From Cycloclasticus sp. (lineage in GTDB: Bacteria; Pseudomonadota; Gammaproteobacteria; Methylococcales; Cycloclasticaceae): 22,318 nt of DNA. The DNA lies in the NCBI GenBank assembly GCA_018066825.1, contig JAGPVU010000073.1:1-22318 (forward strand), read 5' to 3'. The notes beneath the pieces are model-generated. The model did not search any database. It saw only the letters and a program-made list of their open reading frames with translations, and had not been told where the DNA came from. Positions 7,264-14,255 of this stretch are shown here, in pieces (position 1 is the stretch's first letter; each line of letters begins with the position of its first letter). The translations under genes and the position numbers were made by a program.

Positions 7264-8298
7264 ATGAGCAAAAAACATCGACTGGTTCTTGGCATCGAAA
7301 CATCCTGCGATGAAACCGGCATCGCCATCTACAGTGACAAAGGCTTACTCGCTGACACGCTATACAGCCAAGTTGCCATGCACGCTGAATACGGTGGCGT
7401 GGTTCCAGAACTGGCATCTCGCGACCATGTGCGAAAAATCATTCCCCTTGTCAAGCAATGCCTAACGCAAGCAGAAATAAACACGAATGAGCTATCTGGT
7501 ATCGCCTACACCGCAGGGCCAGGGTTAGTTGGCGCTTTATTTGCGGGTGCCAGTGTTGCGCGAAGCCTCGCTTATGCTTGGCAAATACCTTCTATTGGTG
7601 TCCATCACATGGAAGGTCACTTATTAGCGCCTATGCTAGAAGCTAACCCCCCAAGCTTTCCTTTTGTCGCCTTACTTGTTTCTGGCGGGCACACTCAGCT
7701 TATTCACGTTAAACAAATTGGCGATTACCAATTAATGGGCGAGTCACTCGACGATGCGGCCGGTGAAGCCTTTGACAAAACGGCCAAGCTTCTCAATTTA
7801 GGCTATCCCGGAGGGCCCGCGCTTGCTCGTTGCGCCGAAGACGGCAACCCCAACCGGTTCACCTTTCCCAGACCTATGACTAATCGAGCGGGCTTAGATT
7901 TTAGCTTTAGCGGCTTAAAAACCTTCGCCTTAACAACCAGTCAACAACATGAATTAGACCCGCAAACTCGAGCAGACATCGCGCGCGCCTTTGAGGATGC
8001 CGTCGCAGACACACTCGCTATTAAATGCAAACGTGCTTTACAACAAAGCGGTTTATCTACCCTTGTTGTCGCTGGTGGCGTCAGTGCAAACAAACGCTTA
8101 CGCCACACCCTAAACAGCATGTGTGCAGAGCAAAAAGCGACAGTTTTTTATCCACGTCATGAATTTTGCACCGACAACGGCGCGATGATCGCCTACGCTG
8201 GCTATCAGCGTTTACTCGCTGGCGAACACGATAAACTTAGCATTCAAGCCCGTCCGCGCTGGCCCTTGTCTGAACTCAAGCCACCCCAATTAAGTTAA
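7264..8298 (+). CDS. tsaD: tRNA N6-adenosine threonylcarbamoyltransferase TsaD
   Basis: TsaD, formerly Gcp or YgjD, transfers the threonylcarbamoyl group to A37 of ANN-decoding tRNAs to form t6A, working with TsaB, TsaC and TsaE in the cytoplasm. The 344 residues cover the full ASKHA-fold protein. It opens with LGIETSCDETGIA (9-21). The metal-binding HHMEGH supplies H115 and H119, and HEFCTDNGAM supplies D304. Nucleotide-binding motifs VSGGHTQLI (139-147), DDAAGEAFDK (163-172) and VAGGVSANKRLR (269-280) are intact. The ATG has no clear ribosome site. The gene is divergent from rpsU, a very common arrangement in gammaproteobacteria. One of its substrates would be tRNA-Ile2, which is encoded at the far end of the opposite operon. 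Confidence 0.97.
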   Translation: MSKKHRLVLGIETSCDETGIAIYSDKGLLADTLYSQVAMHAEYGGVVPELASRDHVRKIIPLVKQCLTQAEINTNELSGIAYTAGPGLVGALFAGASVARSLAYAWQIPSIGVHHMEGHLLAPMLEANPPSFPFVALLVSGGHTQLIHVKQIGDYQLMGESLDDAAGEAFDKTAKLLNLGYPGGPALARCAEDGNPNRFTFPRPMTNRAGLDFSFSGLKTFALTTSQQHELDPQTRADIARAFEDAVADTLAIKCKRALQQSGLSTLVVAGGVSANKRLRHTLNSMCAEQKATVFYPRHEFCTDNGAMIAYAGYQRLLAGEHDKLSIQARPRWPLSELKPPQLS

Positions 8299-8305
8299 TT
8301 TAGGC

Positions 8306-8333
8306 TTGTTTGAAATGCTGCTCAGGTCATAAT
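8306..8333 (+). promoter_or_regulatory. Possible folB-folK promoter
   Basis: CATAAT (8328-8333, five of six consensus positions) is preceded by TTGTTT (8306-8311) at 16 nt in the 66-bp tsaD-folB gap. The -35 is weak. folB could also be read from the tsaD promoter, because no terminator lies between the two genes. Confidence 0.35.
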
Positions 8334-8364
8334 AGCTCGCTCACTTAACTTACTTTATTGTCTT

Positions 8365-8721
8365 ATGGATATTATCTTTTTGCGTAATTTACGCATCGAA
8401 ACGGTCATTGGTATTTTTGATTGGGAACGTAAAATCAAACAAACCGTGTTCTTTGATATTGAAATGGCCACCGATATAAAAAAAGCCGCGGCGAGCGACC
8501 ATATTGATGACACCTTGGACTACAAATCACTGTCTAAATCGGTGATCGACTTTGTCGAAGCCAGTGATTTTCAATTGGTTGAAACCTTGGCAGAAAAAGT
8601 CGCTGAGCTTATTATTAACGACTTTAATGTGCCTTGGTTAAGGCTGACCTTAAACAAAAAAGGTGCACTGCGCCACGCTGACGACGTGGGTATTATTATA
8701 GAGCGTGGCAACAAGCCCTAA
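8365..8721 (+). CDS. folB: Dihydroneopterin aldolase FolB
   Basis: FolB cleaves 7,8-dihydroneopterin to 6-hydroxymethyl-7,8-dihydropterin and glycolaldehyde in folate synthesis. The 118-residue length is usual for this small tunnel-fold enzyme. The motif GIFDWERK (16-23) includes catalytic E21. The LNKKGALRHADDVGIIIERG segment (96-115) supplies the catalytic K98 and the family C-terminal signature. The ETLAEKVAE helix (73-81) contains the pterin-anchoring glutamate E73 by homology. Its TAA is followed immediately by the folK ATG, so the next enzyme of the pathway is almost certainly co-translated. In many relatives plsY lies between tsaD and folB, and it is absent here. Confidence 0.95.
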   Translation: MDIIFLRNLRIETVIGIFDWERKIKQTVFFDIEMATDIKKAAASDHIDDTLDYKSLSKSVIDFVEASDFQLVETLAEKVAELIINDFNVPWLRLTLNKKGALRHADDVGIIIERGNKP

Positions 8722-9213
8722 ATGACACGGGTTTTTATTAGCATTGGCAGCAATATTGATCGCGAAAAAAACATTCGCGCGGCGATACTGGCTTTAAGAG
8801 GCCGGTTTGGTGAGCTGCAACTGTCTAGCGTTTACGAAGCGGACGCCGTTGGCTTTGACGGCGAAGCCTTCCTTAACCTTATCGTCGCGTTTGACACGGA
8901 TAAAACAGCCTCGCAGGTAGACCGCTTATTGGATGAGATCGAAAAACAAAATGGCCGCACCCCTGAGCAAAAAAAGTTTAACCCCCGTACATTAGACTTA
9001 GACTTAGTTTTATACGGCGATTACGTTAGTCAAGACCCCAATCTTGAAATTCCGCGTGGCGAAATTACCCGTTACGCTTTTGTACTTGAACCGTTAGCCG
9101 AGATCGCAGGTGAGTTAAAACACCCGATACTGAAACAACGCTACGACCAACTTTGGCAAGCGTTTGATAAAACTCACTTGGCGCAACGGCGCATTGAGTT
9201 TGAGTGGCGTTAA
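8722..9213 (+). CDS. folK: 6-hydroxymethyl-dihydropterin pyrophosphokinase FolK
   Basis: FolK (HPPK) transfers pyrophosphate from ATP to 6-hydroxymethyl-7,8-dihydropterin, the product of FolB, readying it for dihydropteroate synthase. The 163-residue sequence has the family opening VFISIGSNIDREKNI (4-18), where GSN is conserved, and the LN pair in FLNLIVAFDTD. The HPPK signature FNPRTLDLDLVLYGD (86-100) carries the Mg-binding aspartates D92 and D94 and the conserved R89. The loop before FLN (AVGFDGEA) is shorter than in E. coli FolK, which fits the folB-linked subfamily, so a second canonical folK may exist elsewhere; that is inference. The start abuts the folB stop, and the 3' end overlaps the facing reductase gene by 4 nt. 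Confidence 0.93.
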   Translation: MTRVFISIGSNIDREKNIRAAILALRGRFGELQLSSVYEADAVGFDGEAFLNLIVAFDTDKTASQVDRLLDEIEKQNGRTPEQKKFNPRTLDLDLVLYGDYVSQDPNLEIPRGEITRYAFVLEPLAEIAGELKHPILKQRYDQLWQAFDKTHLAQRRIEFEWR

Positions 9214-9944
9214 ACCAAGCCCTTGCCACCATCAACGGCAATCACTTGACCCGTTATATAGGGCGCCCGTGTCGATAAAAACAACACCGTTTGCGCAATA
9301 TCTGAGGGCGACCCCTTTTTTTGCAGTGGAATTTTTTTAAGCATCTCTGATTGCGCTTCGACTGGCAGCTGTTCTGGCCAAAGAATGACCCCCGGCGATA
9401 CGCCATTAACCCTCACATCAGGGGCCATTTCCACAGCAAGGGATTCCGTTAAAGCATACAGCGCCGCCTTTGCAGATCGGTACACAGGGTAGTTTGAAAG
9501 CGCTGATTCGGCATAAATATCAACCATATTGACGATGCAACCTTGGGCCTCTTTTAAGTAAGGAAAAGCCGCCTGGCTAACAAAAAAAGGCGCCTTAAAG
9601 TTACTGCCAACCAAATCATCCCATTGACCTTCAGTGGTCTCACCAAGAGTGGTCGGGTAAAAGCTTGATGCATTATTGATTAACAGGTCGAGCTGTCCCG
9701 TTTGCTCAATAACCTCGCCCATCATTTGTTCTATTTGTTTTAACGACAACAAATCTGCTTGTACCGTACAAGCAGAATCTGCGCGTATGCCGTTAAGGGT
9801 CTCCGCTAACGCTAGTGCTGCCTGCGTTGATTCCCGATAATGAATGACCACATCAAACCCCTCGCTGTGCAAGGTTTTCGTTATTTCTGCACCAATTCGC
9901 TTAGCGCCGCCCGTGATCAAGGCTATTTTTTTTATATCACCCAT
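9210..9944 (-). CDS. folM: FolM/PTR1-type pteridine reductase (SDR family)
   Basis: This 244-residue short-chain dehydrogenase has features separating pteridine reductases from ordinary SDRs. The cofactor motif is TGGAKRIG (11-18), the TGx3RxG form that favours NADPH. The usual catalytic serine is replaced by D142 (NMVDIYAES), followed by Y155 and K159 (YPVYRSAK). NNAS (90-93) and the C-terminal ITGQVIAVDGG (230-240) are also typical. E. coli FolM reduces dihydromonapterin and has weak dihydrofolate reductase activity; trypanosomatid PTR1 reduces biopterin and folate. The ATG at 9944 fits the family start and follows a GAG-type site; an upstream in-frame start at 9995 would add 17 atypical residues. 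It faces folK, overlapping by 4 nt, which supports a pterin role. Exact substrate is unknown. Confidence 0.85.
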   Translation of the reverse strand: MGDIKKIALITGGAKRIGAEITKTLHSEGFDVVIHYRESTQAALALAETLNGIRADSACTVQADLLSLKQIEQMMGEVIEQTGQLDLLINNASSFYPTTLGETTEGQWDDLVGSNFKAPFFVSQAAFPYLKEAQGCIVNMVDIYAESALSNYPVYRSAKAALYALTESLAVEMAPDVRVNGVSPGVILWPEQLPVEAQSEMLKKIPLQKKGSPSDIAQTVLFLSTRAPYITGQVIAVDGGKGLV

Positions 9945-9958
9945 GCTTTTCTCAAAAT

Positions 9959-9976
9959 AAACTAAACTTTTAGTTT
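9959..9976. promoter_or_regulatory. Short perfect palindrome in a divergent gap
   Basis: AAACTAAA (9959-9966) and TTTAGTTT (9969-9976) form an 8-bp inverted repeat with a 2-bp centre. It sits in the 53-bp gap between the reductase and lipoprotein start codons, where both promoters must be. It could be an operator or simply AT-rich promoter DNA. Confidence 0.3.
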
Positions 9977-9997
9977 TTACATAGTACTCAAACAATC

Positions 9998-10690
9998 ATG
10001 TTACACCGATTTTTTTTAACGTTAATTGCACTTAGCCTATTAAGCGCTTGCGCCCAAGTTCCGGATAAAAAAGGCGGCCATTATGAGTATTTTAATATTG
10101 AGACCATGGCTAAAACCGATATCGATATGGTGGCCGATACGCATCTTCAACAAACGCTAGATCAACTCAGACTATTAGCGCTTAAACTCTATAAACGAAA
10201 CCCGAATGAGTTAAAAAAATCCCGTTTATCTTCAAAACAAGCGGCCATTGAGCGAATCTTTAAACGCCCTGTCCCTTCAGTCAATGGCAAACGCAGTGTA
10301 GATAGTATTCGCTTAGCCTTCGACCCGCGTTACAAGGGTGATCGAGTATTTGCCTACGTCGCTGGCATTGCCAGCATGTTAGATACCTCATACAACGGGA
10401 AGGACGACTTTTATTTATTTGACAGCCTAGACGCGCAAAAACTTTATAACGCCGCTAGAAATATAGAAGTTGCGGCGTGGCTACTAAGAACTAAAAAGGA
10501 CGCTAACGGCCGGCTTTTTTTACTGAGTTCTACACAAAATAACGTCATTATCAACCGCAGCTATGACCGCCTTTTCGGTAAAATCATTGGCCAACAAGAT
10601 ACGCTGGCGCAAATAGTGGCGCGTAAAAACCACCGTGCGATAAAAAATGTTTTTCAGTCCGCCGCACAGTTGGTGTTTCTACCCGTTTAA
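9998..10690 (+). CDS. Unrecognised lipoprotein
   Basis: The N-terminus MLHRFFLTLIALSLLSAC is a clear lipoprotein signal with lipobox LSAC, so C18 should be lipidated. Residue 19 is A, which does not oppose sorting to the outer membrane. The remaining ~212 residues are soluble, mixed alpha/beta in appearance and basic overall, with a recognisable RVFAYVAGIASMLDTSYNGKDDFYLFDSLDAQKLYNAARNIE-type central stretch (about 113-155). That pattern suggests a conserved-hypothetical envelope family; I cannot name it. There is no good ribosome site before the ATG, and the upstream gap to the divergent reductase is only 53 bp, so the leader must be very short. It converges on cca. Coding status is firm and function is unknown. 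Confidence 0.8.
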   Translation: MLHRFFLTLIALSLLSACAQVPDKKGGHYEYFNIETMAKTDIDMVADTHLQQTLDQLRLLALKLYKRNPNELKKSRLSSKQAAIERIFKRPVPSVNGKRSVDSIRLAFDPRYKGDRVFAYVAGIASMLDTSYNGKDDFYLFDSLDAQKLYNAARNIEVAAWLLRTKKDANGRLFLLSSTQNNVIINRSYDRLFGKIIGQQDTLAQIVARKNHRAIKNVFQSAAQLVFLPV

Positions 10691-10789
10691 CAGCTGACAA
10701 CCTGATCTCTTTGCGCAAAGCACCGCTTAACAACACCATACTTATGTGTAACCGATACACACAATAACTAAGTTTCTTGTTGATCTGTG

Positions 10790-12010
10790 TTAATCGTTTT
10801 TATTTAGCTTCGCAATAATATCAACGCGTTTGTTAAAGACTGCATCACCAATCTTTTTACCTGTTAGACCTTGCTCTACAAATTCATCAGCAGTCACCCC
10901 TTTTACCGCCAAAAAAGCTCGTCTAACCCGATCTGCTTGTGGGTATTCGCCGTGCTCAAGTCCCAACCGACCCTTTGAGTCCGCCTCACAAGCTAAAAGA
11001 AACAGCTCTACTTTTTCGGCTTGTCGAAAAGCCCCAATCGAATCAAGCATCTTCAACAAGGTAGCAGGCTTTAACTCTAACGCTCGGTGGCAGTGGGTAT
11101 GAAACTGCATGACTTTTTGCGCTAACTCTAAAAAATCATTGGGCGTACGTAAGCGAACTGCCAACTGCTTTAATAGCGTTAGCCCTTTTACTTCGTGCCC
11201 ATGATGACTAGGCCACTGCTCTGCCGGTGTTAGGCCCTTGCCTAGATCATGCGTTAAGGCCGCAAAACGCACCGTCGTTAAACTAGATAATAAGGCCGCT
11301 TGCCGCAATACCATCAAAGTATGAATGCCCGTATCAATTTCGGGGTGGTGTTGTGCTGGCTGAGGCACACCAAATAAATTATCAATTTCTGGCAAAATAA
11401 CGGCTAATGCACCGCACTCACGTAATGTTTCAAAAAAAACCCAAGGCGATTGCTCGGCTAAAGCGCCTTCTATTTCTTGCCATACCCGTTCAGCGACAAG
11501 CGATTGCAACTCATTATTGCCAGTTATTTGGCGCATCATCGCCATTGTTTCTGGTGCAATGGTAAACCCTAAATGAGCATACCTTGCAGCGAAACGCGCT
11601 ACTCTCAGTACCCTGAGTGGGTCTTCTGTAAACTTATCAGATACATGCCGAAGCACTTTTGCATCAAGGTCTGCCTTGCCACCGTATGGGTCAATTAATT
11701 GGCCATTGCTTAATGCCATTGCATTGATGGTCAAGTCGCGGCGCTGTAAATCTTGCTCAAGCGTTACCGTTGGAGAAGCAAAAACCTCAAACCCTTTATA
11801 GCCTACGCCAGATTTTCTCTCTGTTCGAGCCAACGCATATTCATCTTTGCTTATGGGGTGAATAAACACCGGAAAATCTTTACCTACCGGGCTAAACCCT
11901 TGTTGCAACATATCGTCTACGGTTGCCCCTACCACCACATAATCACGGTCTTTGATTGGATAGTCTAATAATTGATCTCTGACCGCGCCACCTACGAGGT
12001 ATATTTGCAT
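10790..12010 (-). CDS. cca: CCA tRNA nucleotidyltransferase (Cca) with HD domain
   Basis: Cca adds or repairs the 3' CCA end of tRNAs from CTP and ATP without a template. The frame extends to a TTG at 12028, but the ATG at 12010 is preceded by AAGG at a proper distance and gives the standard MQIYLVGGAVRD opening (406 residues, E. coli 412). The class II catalytic motif GGAVRD (7-12) is followed by metal-binding D21 and D23 in DRD, and by RRDLTINAMAL (90-100). The EDPLRVLRVARFAARY segment (129-144) is typical. The C-terminal half has an HD phosphohydrolase signature, ALTHDLGKG (251-259, H254/D255), as in the multifunctional gammaproteobacterial enzymes with phosphatase and 2',3'-cyclic phosphodiesterase activity. 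Both tRNAs in the window encode CCA, so a repair role is expected. Confidence 0.96.
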   Translation of the reverse strand: MQIYLVGGAVRDQLLDYPIKDRDYVVVGATVDDMLQQGFSPVGKDFPVFIHPISKDEYALARTERKSGVGYKGFEVFASPTVTLEQDLQRRDLTINAMALSNGQLIDPYGGKADLDAKVLRHVSDKFTEDPLRVLRVARFAARYAHLGFTIAPETMAMMRQITGNNELQSLVAERVWQEIEGALAEQSPWVFFETLRECGALAVILPEIDNLFGVPQPAQHHPEIDTGIHTLMVLRQAALLSSLTTVRFAALTHDLGKGLTPAEQWPSHHGHEVKGLTLLKQLAVRLRTPNDFLELAQKVMQFHTHCHRALELKPATLLKMLDSIGAFRQAEKVELFLLACEADSKGRLGLEHGEYPQADRVRRAFLAVKGVTADEFVEQGLTGKKIGDAVFNKRVDIIAKLNKND

Positions 12011-12036
12011 TAACACATCCTTATACAAGCTATAAT
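12010..12036 (+). promoter_or_regulatory. Possible promoter of the TauE/SafE gene
   Basis: A consensus TATAAT lies at 12031-12036 in the short gap between the divergent cca and permease genes. The only -35-like hexamer is TTAACA (12010-12015) at a sub-optimal 15-nt spacing. The -10 is plausible and the rest is uncertain. Confidence 0.35.
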
Positions 12037-12066
12037 TGACTATTATTTAACCCACGGTAACAGACA

Positions 12067-12858
12067 GTGCTTGAGATTTTTTTATATTGTGCGGCCTTTG
12101 GCGTTATCTCTGGCGCCCTATCTGGTTTATTGGGTATTGGCGGCGGCATCGTCATTGTACCGTTTATCGCCTGGCTACTTAACCAGCATAGTATGCCAGC
12201 CGATACGATCATGCAAACCGCTATCGCTACTTCTTTAGCCACAATCGTGGTGACTTCAATCTCTTCGATATTAGCACAGCATCGACGTGGCGCAATTCAA
12301 TGGCCCATTGTTAAAACACTCACTCCGGGCATTGCCATTGGTGCTTGGTTTGGCGCGGACTTAGCCCACTTTCTTAGCAGTGAATTATTGGCAGGGATTT
12401 TCGGCTGCTTTTTACTTTTAAATGGCATCCGCATGATATTTAACTTAAAAACGAAACCACACCGTCAACTGCCATCGACCGTACCATTAGCTATAGCAGG
12501 CTCTATCCTAGGGTTGTTATCTACCTTGATTGGTATTGGTGGCGGCACACTCACCGTCCCTTACATGAGCTGGCATAATGTACCCATTAAAAAAGCCATC
12601 GCCTTAGGTAGCGCATGCGGCTTACCCATTGCTGTTTTTGGCGCCCTAAGTTTTATTGTTATTGGCTTTCACGCAACGGCGTTACCGGCAGGTAATATCG
12701 GCTATATCAACATTCCTGTTTTTTTGGGTATCAGTAGCACCAGTCTATTTTCCGCAACGCTTGGGGTTCATTTAGCGCACAACTTACCCACTGCCACGTT
12801 AAAAAAGGTTTTTTCGTTGATTTTAATTTTTGTCGGTTTGAAGATGCTAATCGGATAA
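12067..12858 (+). CDS. TauE/SafE-family membrane permease
   Basis: This 263-residue hydrophobic protein has about eight transmembrane helices and belongs to the TauE/SafE family (PF01925), which exports or imports sulfite, sulfoacetate and other small anions. Its internal duplication is visible as LLGIGGGIVIVP (21-32) and LIGIGGGTLTVP (154-165), each at the end of a helix in the two halves. A basic cytoplasmic loop (HRRGAIQWP, 72-80) follows the third helix. The start is GTG with no obvious ribosome site. The next genes, on the opposite strand and facing it, encode a YeeE/YedE pair, another sulfur-linked transporter family, which modestly supports a sulfur-compound substrate. Substrate and direction cannot be read from the sequence. 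Confidence 0.88.
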   Translation: MLEIFLYCAAFGVISGALSGLLGIGGGIVIVPFIAWLLNQHSMPADTIMQTAIATSLATIVVTSISSILAQHRRGAIQWPIVKTLTPGIAIGAWFGADLAHFLSSELLAGIFGCFLLLNGIRMIFNLKTKPHRQLPSTVPLAIAGSILGLLSTLIGIGGGTLTVPYMSWHNVPIKKAIALGSACGLPIAVFGALSFIVIGFHATALPAGNIGYINIPVFLGISSTSLFSATLGVHLAHNLPTATLKKVFSLILIFVGLKMLIG

Positions 12859-12967
12859 TACAACGACTAGGTCGCTTAATTAATGCAAGGCCTTTAACTT
12901 TAACCTATAGCCGAATCTTATCAGCGCTCGTCAGAATCCTTATTCAAACACCATCTCTATAATGCGA

Positions 12968-13384
12968 CTAGGCTTTCACTAAGGCCTTGTGCAACAGCAT
13001 TCCAGCTAATAATGAACCCACTACTATCAAAGGCTCTTCAAACCCAAACCCCAAGCTGGCAACAACCGGCCCTGGGCAGTATCCAACTAAACCCCAGCCA
13101 ATACCAAATAAACTTGAGCCAATCAACAGCTTAGCATCTATTTTAAACGCACCAGGCAGTTGAAACTCATTGTCAAATACTGGTTTGCCTTGAGCAAAAA
13201 TAAACCGATATGAAACGAGTGTTACCATCACCGCGCCGCCTAAAACAAACAATAAGCTTGGATCCCAGTGGCCCGTGATATCTAAAAAATTAATAATTTT
13301 ATTCGGGTCAACCATAGCAGATAAGCTAAGACCAACACCAAAAATACTACCCGCCAATAAAGCACTTAAGATCTTATTCATCAT
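12968..13384 (-). CDS. YeeE/YedE-family transporter subunit (second of pair)
   Basis: This 138-residue protein has four to five hydrophobic helices and belongs to the YeeE/YedE (DUF395, PF04143) sulfur-transport family, in the short PmpB-like form. The signature GWGLVGYCPGPVVASLGFG (97-115) includes the conserved C103, and the opening GVGLSLSAMVDPNKIINFLDI (17-37) is typical. In longer homologues such as YeeE/TsuA, cysteines like this relay thiosulfate through the membrane. Its ATG shares one base with the stop codon of the preceding gene (TAATG), so the two halves are translationally coupled and probably form one complex. No terminator follows in the 109 bp before the facing permease gene. 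Confidence 0.9.
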   Translation of the reverse strand: MMNKILSALLAGSIFGVGLSLSAMVDPNKIINFLDITGHWDPSLLFVLGGAVMVTLVSYRFIFAQGKPVFDNEFQLPGAFKIDAKLLIGSSLFGIGWGLVGYCPGPVVASLGFGFEEPLIVVGSLLAGMLLHKALVKA

Positions 13385-13821
13385 TAAGCCCCTATAATAT
13401 GTTTAACGACATAAACGGTGACAATACCGCTGATTAAGAAAACCCCTGTCGCGGTTATTGATCGCAATGAAAAACGCGACACACCACAAATACCGTGCCC
13501 GCTAGTGCAACCACTACCCAGAGCAGTACCAAAACCAACCAATAGGCCGCCTACTACCAGCAAGGGCGTCGTTAGGCCTTCTCGGGCCTGAATACTAATC
13601 GGGAAAAAGTGGTTGTACACAAAAGCACCCACAATGAGCCCCACTATAAAGGCGAGCCGCCACATTTTTTCTGTCGCTGACGGGTTATTGAAAATACCAC
13701 TAATAATGCCACTGATGCCGGCTATACGACCATTTAAATACATTAAAATACTCGCGCTAATGCCGAGTAGAATGCCACCTGCCAGTGAGGTATACGGTGT
13801 AAAGTTTTCCATGTTTTCCAT
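13384..13821 (-). CDS. YeeE/YedE-family transporter subunit (first of pair)
   Basis: This protein (145 residues from the first ATG, 142 from the ATG at 13812, which has the better GGA-type site) is the PmpA-like half of a split YeeE/YedE transporter. It contains GGILLGISASILMYLNGRIAGISGI (15-39) and the family hallmark GSGCTSGHGICGVSRFSLRS (102-121), with cysteines C105 and C112. About four membrane helices are visible. Related pairs in Xylella and other bacteria are controlled by the ArsR-type repressor BigR and are linked to sulfide or thiosulfate handling. No such regulator or sulfur dioxygenase is present here, but a palindrome overlaps the predicted transcription start. The substrate is inferred from family only. 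Confidence 0.9.
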   Translation of the reverse strand: MENMENFTPYTSLAGGILLGISASILMYLNGRIAGISGIISGIFNNPSATEKMWRLAFIVGLIVGAFVYNHFFPISIQAREGLTTPLLVVGGLLVGFGTALGSGCTSGHGICGVSRFSLRSITATGVFLISGIVTVYVVKHIIGA

Positions 13822-13834
13822 CCAAATGTCTAAA

Positions 13835-13852
13835 AGGAATATAGTTATTCCT
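13835..13852. promoter_or_regulatory. Candidate operator of the YeeE/YedE genes
   Basis: AGGAATA (13835-13841) and TATTCCT (13846-13852) are a perfect 7-bp inverted repeat around TAGT. It lies directly downstream of the predicted -10, covering the likely transcription start, which is a classical repressor position. The cognate regulator is not in the window. Confidence 0.5.
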
Positions 13853-13854
13853 AT

Positions 13855-13883
13855 ATGATATATCTTTTTTACGAATAAGTAAA
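13855..13883 (-). promoter_or_regulatory. Predicted promoter of the YeeE/YedE operon
   Basis: On the minus strand TTTACT (13883-13878, four of six) and TATCAT (13860-13855, five of six) are 17 nt apart. Transcription would begin at about 13848, inside the palindrome. Confidence 0.55.
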
Positions 13884-13958
13884 TAGGCCGCTAGTTTAAC
13901 AACAATATTGGCTAATGCTTTACCGATAAGCCGATTAAATTTATGTAAAATACACCGC

Positions 13959-14255
13959 ATGAATAATAAAAGTGAAAAGTGGCATGCACTGCATGCCGAA
14001 ACAGCCGAAATTAACTGGAAAGATTTAGAGCGTTTTTTTGCAAAAGGTAATTTATTACGCGTATCGCAAGAACTCGATTTAGTCGATGCCGCTTTAGCAT
14101 TGGCCAACGACAATACGACTCAAATTGAGCAATGGATCGTTGAAAACCATCTGGCTGGCGTATCTAATGACGAAGCGACCGCTTGGTCCAAGGGCGATGC
14201 AGAACTTTGGTCTGTCATCGTGTTGCCTTGGATTCTTGTTCAAAATCGCCGTTAA
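13959..14255 (+). CDS. DUF2288-family protein
   Basis: From the ATG at 13959 this is a 98-residue soluble protein. It matches the DUF2288 (PF10052) pattern as I know it: TAEINWKDLERFFAKGNLLR near the N-terminus, the conserved SQELDLVDAALALANDN segment, and the closing AELWSVIVLPWILVQ. Function is unknown. An in-frame upstream ATG at 13908 would add 17 residues not seen in the family. A TAAAAT hexamer (13946-13951) lies so close to the ATG at 13959 that, if it is the -10, the message would be nearly leaderless. Its stop codon abuts the stop codon of hrpA on the other strand with no space for a terminator. Confidence 0.85.
   Translation: MNNKSEKWHALHAETAEINWKDLERFFAKGNLLRVSQELDLVDAALALANDNTTQIEQWIVENHLAGVSNDEATAWSKGDAELWSVIVLPWILVQNRR

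Noticed and set aside
10709..10720. 12-bp perfect palindrome CTTTGCGCAAAG between the lipoprotein gene and cca
   Set aside because: No loop-forming spacer and no U tract, so it is not a terminator. A 12-bp palindrome of this kind is not strong evidence of an operator between convergent genes.
12864..12971. Repeated CGACTAGG sequences near 12864 and 12965, suggesting an insertion duplication
   Set aside because: The repeat is only 8 bp, one copy is at the coding end of the YeeE gene, and nothing between them resembles a mobile element.
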